Assembly (NCBI GenBank): GCA_031763025.1
Contig: JASSKH010000002.1
Coordinates: 18,326,468-18,390,467, forward strand
Source of the DNA: Macrocystis pyrifera
Taxonomy: Eukaryota; Sar; Phaeophyceae; Laminariales; Laminariaceae
Length of the DNA: 64,000 bases
Reading direction: 5' to 3'
Shown: positions 11,219 through 22,367 of the stretch, piece after piece
Layout of the letters: every line of letters starts with the position of its first letter
Numbering within the stretch: position 1 is the stretch's first letter
Translations under genes and position numbers: made by a program
The notes under the pieces: generated by a model
Database searches by the model: none
What the model saw: the letters and a program-made list of their open reading frames with translations, nothing else
What the model was told of the DNA's origin: nothing

Positions 11219-11930
11219 CTAGTAGAGAGCACCACCTGTGAAGCGACAGCAATGCAGGCATGCAATGCCCAAGCAGAATGTGCCATAGTTGGCCGGCAAG
11301 CATTGACTATCCCATCCGTTGATCCAATTGCCGTTGGAACATGAAACCGAGATAACCGATTTAAACCATTCCGCTATCCGCCCCTTGAGCCACAGCAGTT
11401 TCTTTCCCCCTTTTGTCATCGGCACCCAGTTTCCCGTCCTGAAATACTTGGAGAATACCCCAAACGGTGGTCGCTTCTGCAAGAGTCTTTTGTATACATA
11501 GATGATCTTCGGTACGCCTGCCTGCGAAACATAGTTCAACACGAACGTGTACCAGTTGGCGATACTGAATGCGCAATTGGCTCGTTATGGCTCATTGCCA
11601 TGTGCGCGATCACCCTCGAGCGTCGCCGTCATCTCCTGTCTGCTGCCTATCCTGGTGGGCTTCAGTAGCGCTGGAGCTTTCTCCCACGTACGCAGGTTTT
11701 TCAGCGTCATCGCCCTCAGTGCCGCTCCCAGGAAGGCCGTGGATGTCTCCAGAGGTTCGTCGTTGCCTGCTGTGACGCCTGGATATAGCAGATCTTCAGC
11801 TTCCTCACCGGGCGCTTCGTCCGCAACATTTCTCGCACCAATCGAGAGAAGTTGACGGCGGGGGCGGGAGGATGGGGGCGGATGGGAATGCCGTTGGAGT
11901 CGTCGTATTGTAAGCGTTTAGCACTTTGGC
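11219..11930 (-). pseudogene. Decayed unidentified gene, minus strand (A copy)
   Basis: Read from 11,930 down, a single frame is open apart from one TAA. It first gives a hydrophilic region (about 11,855-11,598) with segments such as EEAEDLLYPG and LETSTAFLGAAL. It stops at GNEP-TAA near 11,597, then continues in the same frame as RANCAFSIANWYTFVLNYV and on to VPKIIYVYKRLLQKRPPFG. A lysine- and tryptophan-containing stretch (KGGKKLLWLKGRIAEWF) follows, and the frame ends near 11,219. In block B the first part is also open (45,387-45,127) and also ends at the same TAA, but the second part is frameshifted. The stop therefore predates the duplication, or marks an intron or exon edge. I do not recognise the family. 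A transposon-derived protein is possible. Confidence 0.35.
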
Positions 11931-13361
11931 GTGTCTAGGGTGTTTGTGTAGCGCAGTGAATCGTGAGTCTTCCACCTTCCTGCTTCCCCCACATCCAGGG
12001 CGCGGAAGCGACTGACACTAGTGATCTCCCTGCTTTATTTCACGAGGCCGAATTTGATTTTGCGGTGTTACGCTAGTCCCGATTTGGCCGCGGGGCACAT
12101 CCACTACCGCCAAAAGTGGGCGTTATGAATAACCCGCACGAACATACATTGTCAAACAACGCGCCGGCCCTACGCTTGATCGTCATCGGCCAAGCAATCA
12201 CTGATGAATTTTTTCTCCTCACGACCAAACACTACACGTCAAAGGGGACTTAGGAGTGTGACGTCAGTCATCATTGCAGCGGGGATGTTTATTACCGAAC
12301 GACGTTGACGCTTTGGAAGACCCCTCCTCCGACACCAGGTCGACAAACGCATGAAACACACGCTCGTGTTGGAGCACGATCGACTGTTCGTACCGTGCAC
12401 AGGGTTTGCTGAGTTGTGACACAGCCGATTGCAGGTACTGAAAATGGTAGAAGCTTTTATGAAAGTGGTAGAAGCTTTCACCTACTTCCATTACCAGAAC
12501 CAATGTTGCAGGAGAACGGGCGCCGCTCTACTTACGTTTCCTGCATGACAGCGCTAGAGGTTGTTTTGGTTGTGGAGGGAAATCAACGATGGAAATAAGA
12601 AACATTTAGAAGGCGTGTTGCTTGCCGACTATTGGAGGAGATCAATCCTTTAGTTTTCGCTTTCGTCAGCCGAGTGACCTTGACCATAGCTGAACTCGTT
12701 CGGATACCTGCTACCAATGCTGTAGACATCGGCCGATTCTGGTGTTCGTCTACTTGCCAAACAAATTATCAATACCATCTTGTTCCAAAATGTTAGGACC
12801 GCTTGCACGTGTGTATTTAATCTGAACGGCCCTAATATTGTTCGGGGCAGAGTGGCACCAGGTAGAAAACACGGGTCGATCTCTAACCCTTCGGAAATTG
12901 CACCCACCCACATGTTTTGGAGCAAACCCACTTGGAAGCATAGAGGGTGGGACGCTGTTTGATCCACGTATCTATTGAAGAATAGCAACAGGAGATACAA
13001 GTTTCCTTCAGTATTTGTTTCGTGAGTTATCAGCTTTCGTCCATACAACAGCAGTTCGTACTGTAGCAACTGAAGATTTTTTGACCGGCTTCTGCAATGT
13101 GTTTGTCTTGCTTGATTTTAAGCGAGACATAAATAGTTTTCTTTTCGTCAAGGGTATAGACATGGATGTTCGATTCCCTCAGCCCCGGTGGTCACGAATG
13201 AGTAAGGTCGTTTCACCTGTCAAGACATCGTGTGAGTCTGAATCTTCCAAACGTCATATCGGACGTGGCCGAAATTTGAATGAACGTATCGTTCCCACGA
13301 GAAGTTGCAATATTCTTCCGCTCTTTCATCGATGATTCAAAGTAGATGTGGTATTTGTTTA

Positions 13362-14300
13362 GGCCTCCTGCCCCGACGCAGAGGGTCGTTATCCGGGATA
13401 TATCAGCCCCCGCCTAAGTGGGTGCTCAGCGCGGTGGCGATTTCGGCCATAGTTGAACTAAAAACGCAGGACTTGTAGTGGTACAATTCGTATCTATACG
13501 GTTTAGCCGGGCACGTGAGATGACCAGAAGTCTCCGTCAAAAGCCTCGATGCCTCCGCCTTTAGGTGCCTTGAAAAAGAATGCTCCCATGTGCATACTCC
13601 CGAAAAGTAGTTTCGGGTTTAACTATTGGAACCACGTCTGGTAACCACGTCTGGCTCAAACGTGGTTCCAATTGTTAAACCCGAAAGTTCTTGTCGGGAG
13701 GATGCATATGTGAACATGCTATTTCACCGCACCTAAAAGCGAAAGCATCCGTGCTTTTGACGGGAACATCTTTGCCGTCTCATGCGGGCGCCGCTTTGGC
13801 TACCAGCAGTCGTTGGTGCTTGCAGTTGCGGACATAGCTACGTCCCCGCGCGACGATGGCGACATACTCTTTGCTGACGATTGATGCACTACTGCAGTGA
13901 AACATGCACCTCTTCCGGGTGAGAAGACGGCTTCGCAGGTCCGTAGCCGGCACGGAGGTATGCGGTATCATGCAGATAAGGGGCTAGAACCGCTGGAGAG
14001 GAGTCACGGGGCATATATGGGCGACCAAGGGTAGTGTTCCCGCGTTGATATCTAGGCACAAGCACGGCCGTCAGGATGATTCGAAGCGGAAGCGTGACAT
14101 TGCCACGCGGCATTCACCGATTTACCACTGCCCGGCCTTTTTTTAAGGCTGTGCCGCGCGCACTCCGTGGTATTGGTGCATCGTTAAGTTTGGATGAGAT
14201 CACGGGCAGAAAGGGTTATCTGACCCCCGTACAGTGGTAAACAGAGGGTAAAAAATAACAAAGGGAGTATGGGTGAAACCACTGGCTGGAACAGGAGGCC
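13362..14300. mobile_element. Family F element, about 940 bp, short inverted ends (A copy)
   Basis: AGGCCTCCTGCCCC at 13,362 faces its near-complement CAGGAGGCCT at about 14,291-14,300. In block B the 14-bp match is perfect (46,893 and 47,825-47,834). The right-hand 40 bp recurs twice downstream of the recombinase ORF (41,508-41,546 and 41,876-41,912). The interior holds a long hairpin at 13,531-13,766. No transposase frame was seen. Target duplications were not clear, so the element boundaries are tentative. Confidence 0.45.
13531..13766. repeat. Long imperfect hairpin with 27-bp near-perfect core (A copy)
   Basis: Positions 13,611-13,637 pair with 13,660-13,686 at 26 of 27 bases around a 22-nt spacer. 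Outer arms continue imperfectly to about 13,531 and 13,766, pairing TCCGTCAAAAGCC with GCTTTTGACGGGA. The whole structure is preserved in block B. Confidence 0.85.
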
Positions 14301-15701
14301 TCAACTATTATTACTACAGTGGTATTCCAATGCATACATTACGTTATCCATGAAGGCGCAGAATAATGCCCCACGGAGCTATACCATGCTAAACGAAAAC
14401 CGTTACGTGGAAGCCTTGAGAACGTATACGACCGCCCTCGATACCTCTTCATGACTCTCTCGTACGTAGCGCTTGCAACTTCGTGCAGGTTAATCATATT
14501 CGACCAGGGCCAGAGAGCCTCTTCCTCTCTGGCTTACGGAAACCCTTCGCGTTGAGCACATTCGAAAAAGGCGAGCCCGACGGTGCCCATCTCACCACTC
14601 GGTCAGACGAGAACATCATCCTATTTTGAAAAGGCAGGAAACAGTGGGCATTCGTACCTGACGACGTCTTGACAGTTTGTCATCCCTCTGCGCTTATGCC
14701 GGTCGCACGAACCCTCGAGAAGGTCGCCGGGTAAGCCCTGTCCAAGTGAGGTCGAGGCCGGCGGGAACTGTAGCGGAAGAACACATCGAACGGCTCCACC
14801 TCGCGTCGACCAATGGGCCCCGATGCGTGGGGCGGCCTCGTATTCCCAGTGCTGCGGCGACGCGCGCTTGGGCATCCAATACATGGCATACTGAAATCCG
14901 CAGCACAACCATACTGTGTGTCCCATAGCATCCCATTCCCAACCATACAACACCACAAAAGAACGGCGCTTGCCCCACGAAAAGATATACTTCGAACAGG
15001 CCATGTATCCACAAACATAAAAAAATGTTTGAACTTTACTGTTGGACATGGCGAGTCACAGCACACGTATCACACGCACACATATATGATTACCCGGACA
15101 TTATCGTCTACGGAACCATCGCACACTACCCTGTACCTGGTCTAACACAACAGGCATCGAAACGAAGAACGCAGGTCGCTTGGTGTAGATAGAAATACAC
15201 AAAACATCATCTAAACAAATTGCAAGACACACGTTGAGTGCTGGACATGTCCTGGCTGCGGTATCTGTCGGAACAAAACACACGCCATAACAAAAGGCAG
15301 CACGTAATCTCGTGTTGCTTGCTATCGCGGGGCGTCTTTCCACAAGATACGTACCGCAGGCAGGACTTTACTCAGTACCCGCTGCGTGTCTTGCATTTTG
15401 GTTTATTGACGTTTGTCGTGCTTGCTTTTTGCGTATCCCGCCCCCCGAGAACTAACATTTTTCTCAACCGACTTTTTCGCAACCGACACAGCACGTGTCA
15501 ACCCACCAAAAACACCAGTCGATCGCGACGACTCCCCCGCCTTCCTTGTCCTTATCTCACTCTCCTTCACTACCCCGTCTTGCTCTCCCCCGTTTACCAA
15601 TGCCGGGTGTAGTAAAGCTTCAACGCAAGTCTCCTGCAAAATGTCCTGAGCCGCTTGTTTTTGGGATGTCTTCAGAATGGCATGAGTGCGAAACAAAAAA
15701 G

Positions 15702-15890
15702 GCAAGAACGATCTCGTACTCGTAAGGGTCGACCTTGAAAAAGAAAAATACAAGGAAAAAATATCAGGACCCAAGTACGATCTCGTGCTTGTAACGGTCG
15801 CCGTTAATAACAAAAAAAAACAAAAAAAAAATCATAACTCAAGTACGATCGCGTACTCGTAACGGTCGCCCTTGATGACAAAAATAAAAT
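15702..15890 (+). repeat. Tandem repeat of about 67 bp, three units
   Basis: Each unit carries AGTACGATCTCGTACTCGTA followed by a GGTCGCCCTT-type word and an A-rich tail. The core AGTACGA...TCGTACT is nearly palindromic. In block B the same units occur at 49,005-49,260 and, after a further duplication, at 49,362-49,560. Confidence 0.85.
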
Positions 15891-15936
15891 ATATATATAT
15901 CATGACTCATGGCCAGCAGCTAGTTTTAGAATTGTG

Positions 15937-16105
15937 ATACGCTAGCCCGATGATCCACCACTCAATTTCTAAAATGTGATTCACTAAACCGGTGATCCAC
16001 TACTCATTTTCCAAAATGTGATCCACTAAACATGGTGATCCACCAGAAATAGTGATCCACTAACCCGGTGATCCACCACTCATTTTTGGCGATGTGACCC
16101 AATAC
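15937..16105 (+). repeat. Tandem repeat, 42-46 bp unit, about four copies (C1)
   Basis: The repeating words are GTGATCCACCACTCATTT, CCAAAATGTGATCCACTAA and CCGGTGATCC. The same array is present in C2 at 53,668-53,850, with an extra insertion of a few bases in the third unit. Confidence 0.85.
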
Positions 16106-16962
16106 AGCAGGGGATCTACTAACGCACTACGCCGGGATACATCCACATATAGGTAGCCAAGATACTCCCTGTGCGTAGTTGATAGGCGCTTAGATCGTAG
16201 AAGGGGGACACCATATTTTTCCAACGAGACAATTATAAATGTTATCTTTGTATCTGCAATACTAAAGTAGAATTACTGTAGTATGAATAGGTAATAATAC
16301 TTACATCAACAGGGTACAGAAGGTGTGAAAACCTCACGGTGCGAGGGAAGACGACCTGCACAAGATACGACGCATGTTTATACAACAGTAACACATGGTG
16401 CTTTCCGGCAGGGTCGTTACGGCTCACGTTGCCCGCAAGTCTGTTGGAATCTTGCCAGATATCGGTATGTAAAGACCGTAGTTCGCGATGTGTGCTATGC
16501 ATGCGATCTTCTCTCTCGACACTTTGGAGTGCTCACTTTTTATGTAGCTCATAAAACGAAGTTGTTCGTCAGGCTAGTATCGTGTTTTTTTTTTATTGTT
16601 ATGCTTGCCTTCCGACCTTATAGCGTAGAGGCCGTTCTTATATTAACCGGTCATCCTTCTATAAATTTAAGGTATCCCTCATACGCGTCTCTGCCAGCCG
16701 TTTCCCAGTGTCCATAACCCACATCATTTCATTTCAGCTACTGGTATAGTAGCTCCTATTTCCCATAAACGTTCCATCCCCAGGTCTCATATTAATACTG
16801 CACACCAAACCATGTTTTTTTTCTGAACGTTATGTACAGGTAGTTGAATTTTAGGTGTCGGCCATCAGTGTTCAACAGCGCACAGTCGGCCTTGTGAGCT
16901 GGTCGTGGTGAGAATTGATACAATTTGTCAAGAATAGGCTGGCCACAGATTGTAACACGCCT

Positions 16963-17415
16963 CTACGCGTGCCCACACAACTTATCCGGGTTAGTCAATG
17001 CACACGACACAATGTGCCCATATACGGATGTTTCGTCAATAGTTTCGCTTACTGTTGCGCTCTTCGACGAAAATCGGAGACACTCGAGAAAATATAAACC
17101 GAACGAAAGCACGACGGAGAATATAACGGCAAACGCACAAACCCCGGACAGAAGATCGAAAGCATGGAGTGAAAACCAAACGCGAAAACCCCGGAGACGA
17201 AAGGGTACTCGAAACAAAAACCAAAATGGGCGGAGACAACAACGAGATGGAAACGAAAACGATGCACACCCGCGACAGCAACAATCCTCGGTCCTGTAGT
17301 CTAGGTGGGCATCAGTCCACCGTCGCGAACCCTCCTTGTGCATATCCTGGTACTGTAGTATATATATGTATTCGCTGGAGTAACTCAAGACGCTGCGATA
17401 GAGGTGCCGTAGCAC
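16963..17415 (-). other. C-module ORF, minus strand, shared by three copies
   Basis: A 150-codon minus frame with Phe/Leu/Cys-rich segments such as LHAFDLLSGVCAFAVIF. The equivalent frame is open in C2 (54,547-55,194, 215 codons) and C3 (40,544-40,942). The composition could reflect a membrane protein, but it lies opposite a purine-skewed strand whose plus frame (16,925-17,299, rich in Arg, Asn and Gln) is also open. No family was recognised and I regard it as uncertain. Confidence 0.2.
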
Positions 17416-17621
17416 TTCTAAGCATAAATTGTTTGTGAAAGACGGGACTTCATTCCCCCGAATCGTATGAAGTACAGTCTTGTGCTGCAGAGTCTTTCGC
17501 TACGTGCTTACTACTAGGCCACGGGATTGTTCATCGCGTACCAGTTCACACTTTTCTCCAAAATCATATTTTGAGGTGAGGTACAGAGCTTCTCAAGTTC
17601 ATGTGAGGAGACAAGGGGAAA

Positions 17622-17912
17622 ATGAACGGTTCACCTGTACCGCAGTATGATATGCGTCAAACGTTAATCGAACGTTGGGGAATCATCTACAAATCTGACG
17701 ATAAGCCTCACGCGTCCACCTCTCTCACGCATATGGTATATTTGGGCTCGTTGCGATACGCAGTGTCTATCACACCCAACGAGCGGAAGTTGTGGTTATC
17801 ACCTGCAACTTATTCAAAAATGGCCACCGGTGGAGTGTGCATGGCTAGTAAAAGCGACGGGCTTTCCCGATTACCTCCTCTTGTTTACAATGTAGCTAAT
17901 ACCCTTGGATAG
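17622..17912 (+). CDS. C-module hypothetical protein, 96 aa
   Basis: ATG-initiated. The protein is conserved with the C4 frame at 61,535-61,804 (89 aa). Shared segments include TLIERWGIIYKSDDKPHAST, ITPNERKL and a common end VYNVANTLG with the stop at the same place. C4 has a small in-frame change near P-A-T-Y. In C3 (about 39,980-40,260, reverse) the frame is broken. No domain was recognised. It could be an exon of a C-module gene or a chance frame preserved by low divergence. Confidence 0.3.
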   Translation: MNGSPVPQYDMRQTLIERWGIIYKSDDKPHASTSLTHMVYLGSLRYAVSITPNERKLWLSPATYSKMATGGVCMASKSDGLSRLPPLVYNVANTLG

Positions 17913-18255
17913 GTTGGTTTCAGTTGAATTGTTCGAAAAATATGATGTAGCTACTCGTATCTTACGATTGGTTGGCTTGAATTGTTTTGGATTGGGTTCG
18001 GTTGGGGGGGGGAGTGTTCAAAACCCACATGAGCGGGAGGGTGCGTAGATGTGCGAATGCGTGGGTTTGTGGGCGAAGCGGGTGGGTAGGTGAGGTGTGG
18101 ATGGTTGTGGGTGGGGGAGTGAGTGATGGGTGCGAGGATGGGTGGTTAAAAAACTGACCCGCAAGCGCAGCAGCGGTCGTACCAACAGTAATAGCCTTTT
18201 ACACTACTACTGTAACTGGTGCTGGTACCTGTTGTAGACTGCAACCAAGACGATT

Positions 18256-18381
18256 CAATTGCCGAAGGTGTTCGGTGGCTTCATGGACGTGCTGTCGTAC
18301 AGATATATTATTCGATGGTTTCTGGGAACCCACAGCCATGTGGAACGCATGGGGCTAAGGACCGTCACATGTCGCAGATGA
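18256..18381 (+). pseudogene. F-box-like peptide, truncated (C1)
   Basis: The plus frame reads LPKVFGGFMDVLSYRYIIRW then FLGTHSHVERMGL, ending at a TGA after TCRR. The pattern LPxxV...hhDhLxYRDIhR resembles the F-box type N-terminal motif that recruits Skp1. The C4 copy continues further. The opposite strand is also open over this region in all three copies but has no ATG start (it begins at TTG). Confidence 0.25.
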
Positions 18382-19654
18382 CTTGACGACATCGCGGTTT
18401 TCTGATATTCTGACCCACGAAATTTCTCGTTGCTAGCATGCTGTAGCCCTGTTGTACGCACAGTAGGATATATGGTGTTGCGCTGTCGTCTTGCTTTGTC
18501 CCGAGGTCGACGGGGTTGTCGTCGATCGCCGTATCGATTGATATTGTGCAAAACTGAAAAGGCGAATCCCGCCCAAAATAACGATGAAAATCACCTCAAG
18601 ATCTTGGAAGTGGGTGTACCCTGGCTATCATGGTCATATCCCGGTAAATAGGTGATCTGGCCAGAGAAACACAGCCGACGCAATGTCTTGCTGATGAATT
18701 TCTCTTTTACTGGAAAATGGCGTTAAACACCCCCGGTATACCGTTTACACCCCCGTTATACCGTTCTCTGGATAACGACCTATATACAATCGTAGTATTG
18801 CGGCTAATACGGAAATAGATCTGACGTTTGTCGTTTGTTCGTCACTCTGAACTTTTGGACAAGTGTATTGTTGTCTTCTCTCGTTGATATGGATTAATCT
18901 CACAGCGGTTGGGCGTTTCTGTCTCCATTCTTAAATCTTGTCTACATGCAGCCCACACCATCCTATTTTCGTGATCATATGTTCAGCAGCGACTGCAGCA
19001 AAGCAGCCTATGTACCAGACAGAACACTTTCAGTAGCGTGGAGTACAGCTAAAGAAGCAGGAGCACGACCGTCAGCGGTTTGCGATTAATTTAGCACATA
19101 CATGAGTAATCACGTACGGAGGTCTAATTAGGTACTACAGTAGCAATCACCAAGCCCGTAGTTCATATTTCGTTTCACGTATGTACACAAACGTCGTCAC
19201 GGGAAGAAGGATTTTGGTTGATCCTCGGGATAGTGCTATTACACGTAGCCAAGCTCACCAAACACCAATGAACGCTGCAGTGGGCCGTCCAAGCAACGAG
19301 TTGTGAGGTATACATGTAGCCGTGGAACCGAGTTAATAGACGATGGTTGTACGCGCGCATATCGTCACCTCGTGTCCTCTCTTTTCTCTCTTATGCTTCT
19401 ACTCGGCCCTCGAACGGCTTTTCTCTCGACATGAAAAAATGACAACACGATACCCGAGCAAACGTACTAATACAGCCATGCTCACCTTGGTATAAAAAAG
19501 CATGGCCGTCTGTTCTGCCATCTATGAAGCTTGTGCGGTGTGTGCGTGAATCCCCACAGCTGCTACCACTGCCATCGCTGCGTTCGCCTGCTACCCGTGG
19601 GCGTGCAGCAAAGCCGCCGCCGTCGCCGTCGTAATCTCCACGTCTGCCGCGGCA

Positions 19655-19957
19655 ATGGCAACTACAAAAAATTTATGCACAGACGTCACAGGCTTCGGCG
19701 ATAGAAGCATAAGCAGCTATGTGTTCAGATCCTCGGTGAATATGCTATTTATTACATTAGTTTTGCTCGGGTGTTGTGTTGGTACGCCCTTGGCACGTGG
19801 TAGCACAGGCGTGCGCTGGTACTCCTACCACTCATGGAGCTTCAACTCTGAACTATTTGAGGCGAATGTTATTCTCGCTATTTATGGCTCAGAAGCAATC
19901 ATAATGAGGAAATACATATTGGGATTATGCTTGGAAGCGGGCACTCAACTTAAGTAG
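19655..19957 (+). other. C-module ORF, 100 aa, partly shared with C4
   Basis: ATG-initiated frame with a hydrophobic stretch VNMLFITLVLLGCCVGTPLA (about residues 28-47) that could be a signal peptide or membrane segment. In C4 the equivalent frame (63,527-63,751) keeps SMLYITIVLLGCRVGTPLAR but stops at a TAG soon after GVRWYS. No family was recognised. Confidence 0.25.
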
Positions 19958-20065
19958 TTCACCTGCACGGACAGCCAACCGTACGAGCTTGTTCAAGCTA
20001 AACATCCAACATATCGTCAGCCACGAAATCCGCTGACGTTATCTACTCGACCGTCGTGAACAGCG

Positions 20066-21540
20066 GAAGAAATTGAAGTAGCCAGTTTTTCTGTTGAGGT
20101 TCTGGGCTGCAGATAGCGACGGCACTGTGTCATATCCAACCATTAACTTCAAGAGAGGACCCGAACAGCCAGGTGCCGTAAGAAATAATGTTTTTTCTTC
20201 ATTTTTGCTTCTGAACGAGCCGGTAAGAGGTACTCCAAGAGGGATGATACGTCGGTCAAGACCTTTCGTGCAAGATCTGACTAGTAGGGCCAAAATAAAG
20301 TGATCTCCAGCGTCCGAAGTTGATCCTATACTGAACCTAAGTAATTACAAAGCAATGGCGTAATACAAAATGCTTTCCGCACAAAAGTCCATTATTTTTC
20401 GTTTTTTTACATGTTTGGAGATATATCCTGAAAATGTTTACACATGTATGTGCTGTTGGTCCATGTTGACGCCTCGACTAACGGTGCGTTCTATTTTTTT
20501 TTCGTCGGGTGCTTGGGATTTCTTAAGACCCAAAACTCAAAATGAAAAACACGAACAAATATCTGACGGAAAAAAAAACGTTCGTCAACGGGTTATGAGC
20601 GGGCTCATACAACAAGTGTGTGAAAAATCTGGACCTATCTCCCAAATACGGCGTAACTTCCGACTCTTAATTTTCAGTTGGATTCAGCCTGAACTAGCCT
20701 GTAATTGGTTCTCATGATTAATATATGTCCACCAAAGCGAGCATCCTACAGCAATATTGGTACATTTCCACTAGGGCATTTATTAGCTGTTGCTCCAATC
20801 AAATTTCGGGTCGGACTCACTGTTTGGCCACACATGCATTCGCGCCCCGTCGCGTTTGGTTGCCGTAGGTGGAAAAAATGAAAACATATTGATCCCGTCC
20901 AACAAACGTCGCGCATGTCTTTTCGCCGGCGACGATTTCGTTTTGACGCACCTATTTAAGCTCGCGGTATTAGCGAATGAGTACGTTTTTAGGCACCTTT
21001 CTGAGACTTTTTCGGACGGTTTCTCCATCTTTTTCAAGCACATAGGTCTGCTGGATCGCCTTGAATAGATCATTTTCGAATTGTCTTTGGGTCCATATGA
21101 TATTCACGCACATATCGAAAACCTTCGGCCACCGGTAGTACCTATAGGCGGGACGCTACCTCCGGCGCCCGCTCGATATCCAGCCAAAGGACCCTTCGGT
21201 TGGCCGTACACGCCTAATACATCGAAACGTCTGGGTATAATCCTCCATCTCTCGGCGACGTGTCGCATGCGCGCACTCCTCATTCGACCAGTTCACTGGC
21301 CGGTCTAAACGCGACACAAAAAGGCCAACAAATATATTTTTTCGCAATAAAGAACGAAACACGAGGGGCGGAAAGCGCGACGAAGATTTGCGCAATTCTC
21401 TACAACAATCGTCGAGGGTAAGGGGTGGGGGTATGTGTGGAGGTGGGGGTTCGCGAACGGACACTCACGACTGATTGGGGCTTCAAAATGCGTAACGTGC
21501 CACATGTTGGGATATATATAATATATATATATATATATAT
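20066..21540. other. Spacer between C1 and D1, no identified gene
   Basis: It contains several short ORFs on both strands, including 20,783-21,073 on the minus strand. A minus frame around 21,130-20,985 reads VFDMCVNIIWTQRQFEND and continues with a Lys/Glu-rich stretch before a stop. It looks protein-like, but neighbouring frames are broken and no family is recognised. It ends in a 30-bp (TA)n tract at 21,511-21,540. Confidence 0.5.
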
Positions 21541-21904
21541 ACAAGGCTTTCCTTCGGAGTGGGTATTCCGTCGTTTCGTGTACATATGCAATTAATTAGC
21601 GACATAGCCCAAAGCCAACCAAACTAAATGTAGTTGTGTAAGAAATGGTGAAGGATGTAATAATCGCGATTATTTATGAATGTAATGTGAAACGTAAGAT
21701 CGGGTGACGCAAGAGTAAGAATGACATTCGTCTAATAATAAGAATAACATCTTCCATGATCAGTGTGGGGAGAGAGTGGAGTAGTGCTTGACATGTGGAT
21801 GATATACAACATACAGCCCGTTGTTTAAAGGAAGGTTTGGGACAGGAGAGAAAGCAGCAGTGCCGGCATCGACAACGGTTATGGAAATGTTGTATAGTTG
21901 CTGG

Positions 21905-22267
21905 GCGGCCCGCGATTTCGATGTAGCCAGCATAGGAGTTTGGATGAGACATGGTATGTAAATAGTCTTCCAGGATGATGTAGTAACGAGGCGGGAGGCC
22001 CAGAATGTGGATCTGTTCGCTGTTGAATCCGTTGGATATGTGTAGGAAGGAATAATCGTGATTTTGGGAAATGTGGAAAACAATTTGTTTCCTTTCGTTC
22101 GTCCTGGATGGCGACAATCTGCTTGGCGTACTGCTTCGGAATTCCGCGAAGCCCTGGAGCAGGCGAAATGGAAGGGAGTCTTTTTGCGCTTGATGGCGAT
22201 GTCTCCGTCTTTGATGGTGGAGTCCGTCAGGCGGCAGTTGTAGCACTTGCCACGGACCTGGTCGGAG
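21905..22267 (-). pseudogene. D1 3' part of zinc-finger/OTU-like gene
   Basis: From 22,267 down, one frame encodes a cysteine-rich segment (GKCYNCRL, then IIIKC and HFAC). A second frame, +1, encodes a stretch ending in MSHPNSYAGYIEIA that resembles the C-terminal half of OTU-type cysteine proteases (deubiquitinases: h..iR..vv.yi, then W/YxGxxEhxAhA). In D1 an extra C in GGCGGCCCGCG near 21,910 breaks the frame just after YIEIA. The catalytic Cys motif (DGDC/DGNC) is not seen. See D3 for the least damaged copy. Confidence 0.4.
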
Positions 22268-22323
22268 TAAACATATAGGGTGCGCGGGGCGGGAGTGGCG
22301 TGCAGGGAATGGCGGGGGAGGGC

Positions 22324-22342
22324 GGGGGGGGTGGGGGGGGGG
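22324..22342 (+). repeat. G-run (D1, short allele)
   Basis: GGGGGGGG-T-GGGGGGGGGG, interrupted by one T. The equivalent run is 45 G in D2 and 26 G in D3. Confidence 0.95.
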
Positions 22343-22367
22343 CAGAGTTCATTATTTATACTACTCT

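Larger units (their letters stand above)
1..15890 (+). repeat. Block A: first copy of a 16-kb segmental duplication
   Basis: The sequence is collinear with 31,800-49,262. Anchor pairs include 796/32592, 2047/34357, 3564/35590, 5313/37330, 8166/41966, 9243/43017, 11219/44760, 13015/46550 and 14269/47800. By eye the copies agree at roughly 90-95% of bases outside indels. The window starts inside the unit, and the copy ends at the (TA)n tract near 15,888. Both copies are broken up by indels. No intact gene was recognised inside. Poly-C tracts, short fold-back elements and minisatellites dominate. Confidence 0.93.
15901..20065 (+). repeat. C module, copy C1 (longest copy)
   Basis: The left third matches 53,631-55,095. 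The middle matches the reverse complement of 38,762-40,992. The right two-thirds match 61,240-64,000. It starts at the (TA)n end of block A. Internal features include a 42-46 bp tandem repeat (15,937-16,105), a purine/pyrimidine-skewed stretch (17,060-17,300), G/T-rich sequence (18,005-18,150) and several short ORFs shared between copies. It is probably a family of large dispersed repeats of unknown type. No terminal repeats or transposase were identified. Confidence 0.9.

Noticed and set aside
18255..18551. 98-codon minus ORF conserved in C1, C3 and C4
   Set aside because: It starts at TTG, not ATG, and lies opposite the F-box-like frame. Openness in all copies may be a by-product of low divergence. 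I kept the plus-strand reading as the more protein-like, at low confidence.
20783..21073. Overlapping protein-like ORFs on both strands
   Set aside because: Both strands are open for about 95 codons with no recognisable family, and adjoining frames are broken. Listed only as part of the spacer.
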